DNA of 33,542 nucleotides, taken from NCBI GenBank assembly GCA_034331105.1, contig JAXQGB010000017.1, positions 1 through 33,542 on the forward strand, in the 5' to 3' direction. A program made the translations under genes and the position numbers. Shown here piece by piece: positions 1-7,698 of this stretch. This DNA is from Caenicola sp034331105 (GTDB lineage: Bacteria > Synergistota > Synergistia > Synergistales > Synergistaceae). How positions within the stretch are numbered: position 1 is the first letter of the stretch; every line of letters starts with the position of its first letter. The notes under the pieces were generated by a model. That model did no database searches, was not told the origin of the DNA, and saw nothing but the letters and a program-made list of their open reading frames with translations.

Positions 1-25
1 TCTCTTTGGTAAATATATTTCATGA

Positions 26-130
26 TACGAGCGATAGGCAAGCAATTGGCAAGCATTCGCGAGCGGTCGTAAAGGTAGGCAGAGACTGCGTCCGCCGTGA
101 GTCGATCGGAATTTGAGTGCAAACATGTTG
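26..130. repeat. Dispersed mosaic repeat, copy 1
   Basis: This stretch carries a GCGATAGGCAAGC block, a GGCAAGC/GCAATTGGCAAGC run and an AGACTGCGTCCGCC block. The same blocks recur near 22.2 kb and 27.4 kb. It lies in the non-coding space downstream of the broken AbiEii gene. No coding capacity was seen. Confidence 0.6.
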
Positions 131-183
131 GAAGTCAATTATCAAGTTACTTGGTCCTGAATTACTTCCGTGGCGTGTCCACC

Positions 184-1165
184 TTAAATGGAATTATGCT
201 CCTTAATTTTCCATATAGCCATGGGGTGATGTCGTACTCTTTCCAGGATAGCGTCGTCATTGAATAATAGTTCCGGCCTATATTCTTTCGCTGTAAATAA
301 TCGGATAAATTCACGTTCTCTGTTTGTCAAAATCATTAATTCTGATATGAAGGATCGAACAGTCTTTTGAATTTTTTCCAGCATCACCACCTCTCCATTT
401 TGTATAACAGGGAGAAGATCTGTCTTTATCTGATGATGGGTGATACGGTCCAGATGGTCTAAGGATAATTCTTCATTAATTTTCTTTCTGTGAAATTGCA
501 CGATAGAATACAACGGCTTTGCGGAGCATATCTCGTTCGTTCTTTTCCTGAAAAAACCCGGCCTTGATAATGTTGTAAACATCGTAGAGGTCTCTTGGTG
601 CGGTACGGCTTAGGAGAGCGTTTATCTTTCCTGCAAAGATTTCACGAACGGAAAGAGAATTCACACTAAAACCGGGAATAATAGTTCTCGCAATTATTGG
701 TCGTATCTCAATATCGAAAATATGTGCGCGGAGAGAATAGTTTATTTCTATTTTTATGTTGTCACTCGATCCGCTGAGTGTTCTGTAGGCAAAGACAAAC
801 GAGTCAAGACTATGGCGTGATTTACTTCTGGGAGTAAGAGTATAGTTTTCAGTCGACAGGTATTTCTTGATATCCTCCGTTATCATTTCCCGTCTTTTCA
901 TCATTTCTTCTCTTGAATCATTTACCGCATAATCCAAGTCAATATCTACCGATAGCCTCGGCAAGTCAAATATTGTGAGGTTGATCGCGGTTCCGCCTTT
1001 AAGGGCCAGAATTGTTCGTGTCATTATGTTTGAATTGATAAATTTCAGGATATCTGCCAGGCGGAGTACTTTTTCCAGTGTATTGGCAACAAAATTCAGT
1101 TCTGCGGCTCTTTCGTCCAAATCCTTCTTCGTGTAGTTAAACAATTTCATCTCCGCCTTCGTCAA
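184..1165 (-). pseudogene. abiEii: AbiEii-type nucleotidyltransferase toxin, split by a frameshift
   Basis: This is the toxin half of an AbiE (type IV) toxin-antitoxin or abortive-infection pair; the family is a nucleotidyltransferase fold that inhibits growth. The N-terminal part (476-1165) has the family signature ALKGGTAINL followed by LSVDIDLDY, and RDLYDVYNI later. The C-terminal part (184 to about 499) lies in the +1 frame and has the usual family ending: LTNREREFI, YRPELLF and HPMAIWK. The first frame stops at TAA near 476-478, within an AGAAAGAAAATTAATG stretch, so a single-base indel separates the halves. The likely start is ATG at 1150, preceded by AAGGCGG; TTG at 1165 has no ribosome site. 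It overlaps the end of the antitoxin gene. Either the gene is inactivated, the base is a sequencing error, or the frame is restored during expression; inactivation is simplest. Confidence 0.8.
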
Positions 1166-1904
1166 TGACTCTTAACAAATCGGACGGAACGCAAAGTCCC
1201 CATTCACTGCTATAAGATCCGGACTTGTCTTCTTTGAGTTCCGGATACAAATATCGTTTGCTTTGCCCAATGTTTTTTCGGCATTCCTCAAAAAACTCAG
1301 AGCTTAATTTAATTTCTTCCCGGTAATGAGAGAGGATATATCCGGTTTTTTGATAAAGGAACTGATTTTTGTACTCCGGAAGATAATCAAGCAGCTTAAC
1401 TTCATCCACAAAAGTAACCATAAGGAGACAGCGCAACAATTCCTCAAGTCCGCCAATCTTGGTAAAATCCTTTATGCTGTCCAAAATAGTTCGTTCCAGG
1501 TCTGTTATACGTACACGGGTCGTTGGAGAGACAATTCCGGAATTGATGTTCTGATGCACGTAAACATAAGCAGTACCATTGAATTCAAAGTTGTTAAAAC
1601 GGGCTGGAGAGGATACGTATAGCTTCGTAGAGACCTGATTCGCCATGCCATAATAAGTAAAGGCTGAATGGTGTGAAACGTATGAATGCTCATTGATACA
1701 GGAAGCTATCTCAAACGATGTAGCGGCAGCTGCCATTGTTTCGGGGTTTATAGCAGCGTAGAGATTTTTTTTCACGGATACGATCAAACCCTTAGATTTA
1801 TAGCGAAGCAAAAAAGAATCGGCAGTTTTTTTATTCCCTGTCAGTTTAACAACGTCATTGTATGAAAAACAACCGGCCCGAAGCAGTTTCAGAAATAACT
1901 CCAT
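1137..1904 (-). CDS. abiEi: AbiEi-type antitoxin / transcriptional regulator
   Basis: The 255-aa product is the antitoxin of an AbiE (type IV) pair. Residues 1-60 form a winged-helix segment (FSYNDVVKLTG...KGLIVSVKKNLYAAI). The centre has the antitoxin pattern of an ISHHSAFTYYGMA-like stretch (here VSHHSAFTYYGMANQ), and TDLERTILDSI lies near the middle. In studied AbiE systems the antitoxin represses its own operon by binding inverted repeats and neutralises the toxin without a stable complex. The ATG start is supported by AAGGTGGGG just upstream and by a TATAAT box at 1928-1933. The toxin gene overlaps its 3' end. The gene looks intact although its partner is frameshifted, so it may persist only as a DNA-binding protein. 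Confidence 0.85.
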   Translation of the reverse strand: MELFLKLLRAGCFSYNDVVKLTGNKKTADSFLLRYKSKGLIVSVKKNLYAAINPETMAAAATSFEIASCINEHSYVSHHSAFTYYGMANQVSTKLYVSSPARFNNFEFNGTAYVYVHQNINSGIVSPTTRVRITDLERTILDSIKDFTKIGGLEELLRCLLMVTFVDEVKLLDYLPEYKNQFLYQKTGYILSHYREEIKLSSEFFEECRKNIGQSKRYLYPELKEDKSGSYSSEWGLCVPSDLLRVIDEGGDEIV

Positions 1905-1913
1905 TACGACACC

Positions 1914-1958
1914 CCACCTTCGGTTTAATTATAACATGCAAACCTTTATATATAAGGT
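1914..1958 (-). promoter_or_regulatory. abiE promoter with overlapping palindrome
   Basis: On the minus strand a TATAAT -10 box lies at 1928-1933, followed by the ribosome site AAGGTGG (1914-1920) and the ATG at 1904. Immediately upstream, at 1942-1958, is the inverted repeat ACCTT-TATATAT-AAGGT. It is flanked by TTATAAC/GTTATAA arms (about 1929-1935 and 1959-1965). It sits where a -35 box would be and is a good candidate operator for AbiEi autoregulation. The -35 hexamer itself is weak. Confidence 0.5.
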
Positions 1959-1987
1959 GTTATAAACAAAAATTAAACCAATCTCAC

Positions 1988-2008
1988 TTGTCGCAATTTT
2001 TGCGACAA
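1988..2008. repeat. Perfect 9-bp inverted repeat upstream of abiE
   Basis: TTGTCGCAA and TTGCGACAA are separated by three T residues, making a 21-bp hairpin or dyad. It lies 84 bp upstream of the AbiEi start, between the abiE promoter and the tandem repeats. No T-run long enough for a terminator follows on the minus strand. It could be a second operator or the edge of a decayed mobile element. Confidence 0.5.
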
Positions 2009-2036
2009 CTTGAATCTCGGGGTCTTATTTGCCCGG

Positions 2037-2166
2037 CTGTTCATTTTTACCAGCCTGTTCAGTTTGGAGCGGTCAGGGTGTTCAGTTTGGAGCGGTCAGG
2101 TTATTCAGTTTGGAGCGGTCAGGGTATTCAATCTAAAACGGTCGAGGTGTTAATTTTGAGCGGAAT
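2037..2166. repeat. Tandem repeats of about 23 bp, six units
   Basis: Three near-identical units of TGTTCAGTTTGGAGCGGTCA begin at about 2056, 2079 and 2102. They are flanked by three degenerate units (about 2037, 2125 and 2148) that keep the TTCA...GCGGT core. The spacing is 22-23 bp. The block lies directly beside the truncated gene at 2193-2459. Multiple direct terminal repeats of this size are typical of the ends of IS21-family elements, so a relic IS end is plausible; no transposase gene remains. Confidence 0.65.
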
Positions 2167-2192
2167 ATGCACAGCCCGGCAGTGCTAAATTA

Positions 2193-2459
2193 TCAACATT
2201 TTGTCAATTGTGTAGGTCTGACCCCAATGGCTGTTCCAATTACTAAATCTGCTTTCATTAACAAAGTATACATATTAACATCAATTATTGAAGAACTTGC
2301 TATTTCATCTGCTCTTATCAATTCATAATTCGTAAAGTCTTTTTCGAATAGCACTTTAATTACTTTTTTATAAATCCTATCTAAATCTACCTCTTTCGAG
2401 TTTTCATAGTCCATTTTTTTCCCAAAACCCATTACCACAAAGCAAACCTTTTGATTCAT
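2193..2459 (-). pseudogene. Truncated MGFG-type (deoxyribosyltransferase/TIR-like) protein, N-terminal fragment
   Basis: The 88 residues start at an ATG preceded by AAGGAGG. They match the opening of a family with the pattern CFVVMGFGKK, a DLDRIYKKVIK segment, an IRADEI strand, IIDVNMY and a LLMKADLVI strand. These are Rossmann-like proteins resembling nucleoside deoxyribosyltransferases or TIR-like domains, often found in defence loci. Full members continue with an AD(L/I)S...NPNAFYELG region that is absent here. After residue 74 or so the reading frame runs into unrelated sequence (GTAIGVRPTQLTKC) and stops. The junction contains TAGGTCTGACCCC, next to the tandem repeats, so insertion or recombination has removed the C-terminus. 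It is likely non-functional; the family call is from memory of motifs. Confidence 0.6.
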
Positions 2460-2646
2460 ATTAATCCTCCTTATAGTTATAAATTTCATATATATCTTGT
2501 CACCAGACGTTATTCCAGTTATTACATTTTTGTAGCCATCTCATTATGCATGGGATCAGTTAACTTTCGCATTACTGTCTGGCCTCATTTTTGGACATAA
2601 GTAAAAAAAAGCAACAAAGAGTCAATCCCTTACCTCTTAAATCCTA

Positions 2647-3477
2647 TCAATTATCGGGAGACATCGCAGACATAATTTGGACAAAAACCCTTAAAGAGGC
2701 ATAGTGGGCTTCGATTGCTTCTTTGAGAGAAACATCGATTTCTGAGTACCGTACTCCTGCCTTGCACTGTATTTTTTCTATATCCTCTTTTGACACATTA
2801 AGAGCAATTTCATGGGGGATAAGGTTCAACAGAGCCAATAAATCATGTTTTACTTTATGCTCTATTTGGTTTTTTTCTAAAATGCTCTTTAATAAAATTT
2901 CAATAAATTGCAAGGAAGCCCACTTTGAGTCACCATCTATAAATCTTGATTGCATTATTATGTTTACTGCTGTTTCAAGTTTTGTTAGAACCGCGTTAAT
3001 TTTGGGCAACCCACTGCTATAATATTTGTTCATTGCTTTAATTGTATCCAAGTAGAGAGTAGCAATTTCATAAATTTCTTCTTTCGATAACCTCGAATAA
3101 AGCTCAAGAGTTAGGTTCTCAATGTAATCGAACGGGTTTATTAATACAGACCCAAATACAAGAGGCAATACTGCTCTGTAAGGAATGCCCCTTATTAGAA
3201 ATACTGTGCTTGCTAGCTTAGGGTCAATGTTTATTTTGTTAGAGTATATTTTTTGATACCAGTTGTTTATTTGCCATGGAATAGCTTCCCTTGAAAAATC
3301 GTCTTCAGAAAAGGTGTTTTGGATTCTTGAAATTATTGGAATACTAGTTTTCAGTTTGTTTGTAAGTTTTAATGATGCCATAATTGGCCGGGAATGTGCT
3401 GGGACACCCTCATTTTCCAACTGCTTATCAATGTCGTCCATCATTTCTTCGAATGTCTGCTCATCGATTATATTCAT
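2647..3477 (-). CDS. Unrecognised 276-aa protein downstream of zinc-hook ATPase
   Basis: I do not recognise a family. The protein is soluble and largely alpha-helical by composition, with an acidic N-terminus (EEMMDDIDKQLENEG) and a middle part rich in Leu/Ile helices (LPKINAVLTKLETAVNIIM, WASLQFIEILLKSILEKNQI). The C-terminus ends in SLRVFVQIMSAMSPDN. No signal peptide, transmembrane segment or obvious catalytic motif is visible. ATG at 3477 is preferred over TTG at 3480 because GAGG lies about 8 bases upstream of it. It starts about 36 bases after the end of the ATPase gene on the same strand with similarly AT-rich composition, so the two are probably co-transcribed and functionally linked. 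It could be an effector, a partner or an immunity protein; sequence alone does not decide. Confidence 0.7.
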   Translation of the reverse strand: MNIIDEQTFEEMMDDIDKQLENEGVPAHSRPIMASLKLTNKLKTSIPIISRIQNTFSEDDFSREAIPWQINNWYQKIYSNKINIDPKLASTVFLIRGIPYRAVLPLVFGSVLINPFDYIENLTLELYSRLSKEEIYEIATLYLDTIKAMNKYYSSGLPKINAVLTKLETAVNIIMQSRFIDGDSKWASLQFIEILLKSILEKNQIEHKVKHDLLALLNLIPHEIALNVSKEDIEKIQCKAGVRYSEIDVSLKEAIEAHYASLRVFVQIMSAMSPDN

Positions 3478-3515
3478 CAAAACGCCTCATGTACTTCAAA
3501 TCTTCAAGTTGCTCA

Positions 3516-6137
3516 TTATCTTTCCTTAAATTCTTTTAACCAATCACGTAACTTAATAAAGTCTTCATACAATTCATCTGGTTCTGGAGAAAAGGTAGGC
3601 GTTTCCCAAGATTGAGAGTGTTCATAATATGAGTATTTTGTCATCAGGTCCTCAATTAATTTACAGTCTCCTTCAGAGATCTTCGCAAGTTGATTAATTC
3701 TATTTTTTGTTTGAATTGAGTTCCTATATCTTAGTACGACTTCAGAAATCAATTCTACCTCTATAATCCTTTCTAAAATAATGCGAAAACTTTTACATAG
3801 TAGTTCTGCTTCAGAACGGAAAGATCCTCTTCCTTTTTCTTCAAAAGTTTTACGGGCCATTGGTAGTTGCCTGTGTATCAAGTCATTAAGTGCATTACTT
3901 GGTCTTTTTAAAAAAATTGAAATCTCTGATGGTTCTCCAGTTCCCCAACATTCGTTTGTTATGCAAATAAGCTCCTGAACCAAATCTAAGGATTTAGCAT
4001 ATTCTTCAGCCATGTAAGCTAATGAAAGACGGTGGGTAAATATAATTACTTGTCTATTTTTAGAAAGCTCCACCAATCGTCTAACAGTTTTGTTTTCATA
4101 TTGTTGATCTAATGAAGATATTGGGTCATCAAATATTATGGGAGCCAAGCAATTCATTCCTGTAATATCTGAGAGAAATGCAGCTATTGAAATTATCCTT
4201 CTTTCTCCTTCACTTAGAATATTTATTATAGGATGTTGTTGTTGACATAAGTCTTCTTTTAATTGTAATTTAATATAAACATGTCCTTTTTTTACTTGAG
4301 ACTGAATAGGCTGAACTTTAATATTTGATGCATTCAACATTTTCAATTCGTCATTAAATCTATTAATAAATCCTGCTGTAATTTGATATTTTGCAATTTC
4401 TCCTTTCTTTTTTGATAAATTAGTCGTATCAGTTAATGATTTTGCGATTTTTAGGGCTTTCATTTTTTTCATTTTTTCTACTTGATCTTTAATAAAATTA
4501 GAATTATTATACAGCCATTCTTTTGAAAGCAATGCATTTAACTTTTCCTGTAGCGTTTCTTTATTTATTAACTTAGCATCTTTCTCAAAATTTTCCGCTA
4601 GGTTATTTATATTTTTTAATAATTCTTCGATCTTTAAAACCCACTTATTATTGTTTTCTCTAATCTGAAGACTATCATTAGATTCAATATTAAGTAAGTA
4701 TTCTTTATTTTCTCTCGCTAATGAGTAAAATTTAAATATTTCTTGTCTAATGTCGTCAGGAACACCTGCGCCTAAAACCCAACTATCAATAAGTTCATCA
4801 TCAAATATATTTGGTAGACTATTAACAAGATTTAAATATTCATTTTGTGCTTCCCTATAAAATTTTTCAATTTCACCTTTAATAAAGGTGTCAAAAGCAT
4901 GTAATCTTTCTTTTGCTTCGTATGACAAAGGTTGTTGACAGAAGACACATTTTGCTCCATCCTCAACATATGGGAATTGTCTATCAGGATATGCGCAAGT
5001 CACAGAGAAGTTTCTTGCGGCTTCCCACATAATTTTCCATAAATCACTTCCAACTCCTTTTAAAAAATCACTTTGATTGAAATCCTTTTCGGCAATTACT
5101 TGTGATTCTCTTTTCTTTTGCAACATTTTATTTTTTGATTCAATCAACTTTTCACATTTTTCGGGTGAGAACTGATATATTATATTTTTAGCGTCATCAA
5201 TTAGTTTGATTAGATAATTTGCTTGTAATCGTAAGCTATTTGCTCTTTCAGCTGGAGATTTTTCGTTTAAACGTTCCTTTAGTTCTGTTATCTCTTTTTT
5301 TATATCATCAGAAATCGTGCACTTCAATTCAATTTCTTCAAATGAAGTTTCTGTATTAATTTGCTTATACCAAAGACCATCTGGAGTCATGGATAATTTT
5401 TCTGGAATCTCAATTTTTATAGTGGAATCTGAAAGTACATTATATTCATCTTCGAGTTTCTTTTTAACTTCATCACAAATTGAAATAAGAGAGCTAAATA
5501 ATGCTAACATTGGAGTCTCATAACAAACTTCATCTTCATTTTCAACAAAAACTTTGCCATATTCAGAATCAAAAATACCAACATCTCTAAGCTCTGGGCA
5601 TTCTTCTCCAGCTGACCAATTTAATTCAATATCCTTGTTATTCTTTGAGTATATAACTGTAGCTTTCTGCATTTCGTCTGTATTTTTAAAAACATTAGGA
5701 AGAAGAATACCTCTCTTTCTTGAACCACATATGTGTTTTAATAATCTAACATAACCAGTTTTACCCGTGCCATTTAATCCATAAATTATAATTATGTTTG
5801 CATCTTTTAAAAATTTAAGTGGTTTTTTGGGTGAAAGTGCATTAATTCCTTGAATATTTGATATCGAATTTAGCCTTAAATTATCGATTGATATTGAATC
5901 AATAATTAATTTATTATTAGAACCTATTACGGTGTCATCTAATTTATTTTCTGCTTCAAGTTTGCATTGTCCAACTAACATTTCGATATTTTTTTGATAT
6001 GTATTAGATACCTTACCATTTACAATAAGATCAATTGCTATCCTAATCCATTTAGGACAGCTATTAAAAAAATCCTCTAATAACATATCACTAGTATCGA
6101 TAACTGTGCCAGTAAAACCATTTTCCATTACAGCCAA
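3516..6137 (-). CDS. Zinc-hook AAA ATPase, PrrC/RloC-like (AAA_13 type)
   Basis: The 873-aa SMC/Rad50-like ATPase has a split nucleotide-binding head. The Walker A is GLNGTGKT (120-127), the ABC signature LSEGERR (641-647), the Walker B with D-loop IIFDDPISSLD (667-677), and the switch histidine TH (701-702). Between the head halves are long Lys/Glu-rich helices broken by CVFC (397-400), a zinc-hook-like CxxC as in RloC. About 170 residues follow the head; FRIILE (784-789) and YEH (838-840) loosely recall the Arg-xxx-Glu...His arrangement of PrrC-type anticodon nucleases, but spacing differs, so nuclease activity is inference. PrrC genes sit within type I restriction loci and act as backup when restriction is blocked, matching its position behind hsdS. 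TTG at 6137 is chosen because AGGAGGGG lies 8 bases upstream; ATG at 6128 is too distant. Composition is much more AT-rich than hsdR/M. Confidence 0.8.
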   Translation of the reverse strand: MAVMENGFTGTVIDTSDMLLEDFFNSCPKWIRIAIDLIVNGKVSNTYQKNIEMLVGQCKLEAENKLDDTVIGSNNKLIIDSISIDNLRLNSISNIQGINALSPKKPLKFLKDANIIIIYGLNGTGKTGYVRLLKHICGSRKRGILLPNVFKNTDEMQKATVIYSKNNKDIELNWSAGEECPELRDVGIFDSEYGKVFVENEDEVCYETPMLALFSSLISICDEVKKKLEDEYNVLSDSTIKIEIPEKLSMTPDGLWYKQINTETSFEEIELKCTISDDIKKEITELKERLNEKSPAERANSLRLQANYLIKLIDDAKNIIYQFSPEKCEKLIESKNKMLQKKRESQVIAEKDFNQSDFLKGVGSDLWKIMWEAARNFSVTCAYPDRQFPYVEDGAKCVFCQQPLSYEAKERLHAFDTFIKGEIEKFYREAQNEYLNLVNSLPNIFDDELIDSWVLGAGVPDDIRQEIFKFYSLARENKEYLLNIESNDSLQIRENNNKWVLKIEELLKNINNLAENFEKDAKLINKETLQEKLNALLSKEWLYNNSNFIKDQVEKMKKMKALKIAKSLTDTTNLSKKKGEIAKYQITAGFINRFNDELKMLNASNIKVQPIQSQVKKGHVYIKLQLKEDLCQQQHPIINILSEGERRIISIAAFLSDITGMNCLAPIIFDDPISSLDQQYENKTVRRLVELSKNRQVIIFTHRLSLAYMAEEYAKSLDLVQELICITNECWGTGEPSEISIFLKRPSNALNDLIHRQLPMARKTFEEKGRGSFRSEAELLCKSFRIILERIIEVELISEVVLRYRNSIQTKNRINQLAKISEGDCKLIEDLMTKYSYYEHSQSWETPTFSPEPDELYEDFIKLRDWLKEFKER

Positions 6138-6169
6138 TAAATACCCCTCCTCTCACTAATTATCATTAA

Positions 6170-6198
6170 AATTTACATATTAAATAATATTTTGACAA
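6170..6198 (-). promoter_or_regulatory. Candidate promoter for the ATPase gene
   Basis: In the 70-base gap after hsdS, the minus strand has TTGTCA (6193-6198), a 17-base spacer and TAAATT (6170-6175). This lies about 33 bases upstream of the TTG start. It would let the ATPase and its downstream neighbour be expressed separately from the restriction operon. The region is AT-rich, so chance matches are possible. Confidence 0.4.
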
Positions 6199-6207
6199 AC
6201 ATTTATT

Positions 6208-7698
6208 TTAACTTGATAACTTTTCACATAAGGGTATAAGCTCTTTTAGACGAGACAGAATGCGTTTTTGTTCTTCCATTGGAGGTAGAGGAACTATTAT
6301 TTTTTCAATTGTTGATGTTAGTAATTCTTTTTGTTTAGTTGAACCACTTGATATATCTTCTACAATGCTCTGGATATATGGTCCAGATAAGTAGAAAAAA
6401 ATATAAAGGGGACAGACATAATTCTTAAGCATTCGAATTACAGTCACATGACTGTCTGCAACGGCAAATCCGTATGGATTTTTTGAATCTTCATATATCG
6501 CTATTCGCCCCAAAGTCCCTAGTCCTGTTGAGTTCCACATTAAATCTTCATTTTTTAATATTCTCTCTTCCGCATATTTTTCAACTGAAGCTGGATCAAT
6601 AAATTGAGCCTTTTCTATAGAAAACCCTTCCCATTGATTACATTTTTGCGCAATAACCGGATACTTTTTTATTGGAGAGTAAATTGGTGATTTTCCTCTT
6701 TGTAAATATTCACATAAATTACCCAACCTGACCCAGCACCAATTCTCCGGGATCTCAAAGGGGATCTCGTCCTCGGTAATTTCGGGGAGGGGCTTTTCTT
6801 TTTTGATTTTTCCCTCTTTGACGAGTCGGGCTTTTTCTTTTTTGATCTCTTTTAGAAGGTCCCTTGCATCGCCGTCTTCCGGAAGCTGCTGTGTGAGCTT
6901 CCCCTGGATGGCGTATTGAAGGATGGCATCTTTCATCTTTTTGGGGAAAGACTTTTGCAGTTCTTCAAGCTTTGTTTCATCGTTTTTCAGAGCTTCGATT
7001 TCTGGCAAGAGTTCTTCTATTCGTCTATGTATCCGTTCTTGTTCAGCAATAGGCGGAAGGGGGATTAGAGCTTTTGAAAACTTATCGTCATTTATGGCTG
7101 GATATGCGACTCCTCTTGAGTTGTCATTATCATTTGCATAGCTATCAAACATGGGTGATAAAAAACATTTAAATAAATAAAAATTAAGAGTTGGCATGGG
7201 TGTACAAACAACAGCAAACCCGGTACTAGCAATTGGTTCTGGTTCAATGTTTTTATCTATTACGCAAATGTTCTGCAAATAAGGTCTTACTGTCGCATAA
7301 ATAACGTCTCCTTTATATATAATTTTACGAGCTCTTGAAGGTGCGTTTTCTGGCTTCAAGACATTGTTAATTTCACCCAAGCTATTTGTCCTATTGTTGA
7401 TTGAAGATATATCAATATATGTAAATTCTTTATTGGGAACTTTTTGTCCATGATTATAAACAATCTCACCCAACCTCACCCAACACCAATTTTCCGGGAT
7501 CTCAAATGGGATCTCGTCTTCGGTGATGTCGGGGAGGGGCTTTTCTTTTTTGATTTTTCCCTCTTTGATGAGTCGGGCTTTTTCTTTCTGGATCTCTTTA
7601 AGCAGATCCCTTGCATCGCCGTCTTCGGGAAGCTGCTGTGTGAGCTTGCCCTGGATGGCTGCCTGCAGGATAGATTTTTTCAGTTGTTCGGCGATCAT
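6208..7698 (-). CDS. hsdS: Type I restriction-modification specificity subunit HsdS
   Basis: The 496-aa protein has two target recognition domains, each followed by a conserved helical spacer, the standard HsdS layout. Each half starts with a near-identical block: residues 14-77 and 263-326 both read AIQGKLTQQLPEDGDARDL and end in PENWCWVRLG. TRD1 spans about 78-210 and TRD2 about 327-470. Helix entry motifs IPLPPIAEQERI and VPLPPMEEQKRI close each TRD. HsdS gives DNA sequence specificity to both the methyltransferase and the restriction complex. Its ATG overlaps the hsdM stop codon (ATGA), indicating translational coupling. The TRD-encoding DNA is more AT-rich than the conserved blocks, as expected for exchangeable TRDs. 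Confidence 0.95.
   Translation of the reverse strand: MIAEQLKKSILQAAIQGKLTQQLPEDGDARDLLKEIQKEKARLIKEGKIKKEKPLPDITEDEIPFEIPENWCWVRLGEIVYNHGQKVPNKEFTYIDISSINNRTNSLGEINNVLKPENAPSRARKIIYKGDVIYATVRPYLQNICVIDKNIEPEPIASTGFAVVCTPMPTLNFYLFKCFLSPMFDSYANDNDNSRGVAYPAINDDKFSKALIPLPPIAEQERIHRRIEELLPEIEALKNDETKLEELQKSFPKKMKDAILQYAIQGKLTQQLPEDGDARDLLKEIKKEKARLVKEGKIKKEKPLPEITEDEIPFEIPENWCWVRLGNLCEYLQRGKSPIYSPIKKYPVIAQKCNQWEGFSIEKAQFIDPASVEKYAEERILKNEDLMWNSTGLGTLGRIAIYEDSKNPYGFAVADSHVTVIRMLKNYVCPLYIFFYLSGPYIQSIVEDISSGSTKQKELLTSTIEKIIVPLPPMEEQKRILSRLKELIPLCEKLSS
6721..6912. repeat. Direct repeat within hsdS, downstream copy
   Basis: About 190 bp matching 7468-7659 with roughly 15 mismatches by eye, offset by 747 bp. 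It encodes the conserved block ahead of TRD2. Recombination between the two copies would delete or swap TRD1. Confidence 0.85.
7468..7659. repeat. Direct repeat within hsdS, upstream copy
   Basis: Partner of the repeat at 6721-6912. It encodes residues 14-77 of HsdS, ahead of TRD1. Confidence 0.85.

Noticed and set aside
1326..1693. Plus-strand 98-codon and minus-strand 62-codon frames inside abiEi
   Set aside because: Shadows of the intact AbiEi gene without independent support.
2037..2166. CRISPR array
   Set aside because: The 22-23 bp units are contiguous with no unique spacers between repeats, and no cas genes are present.
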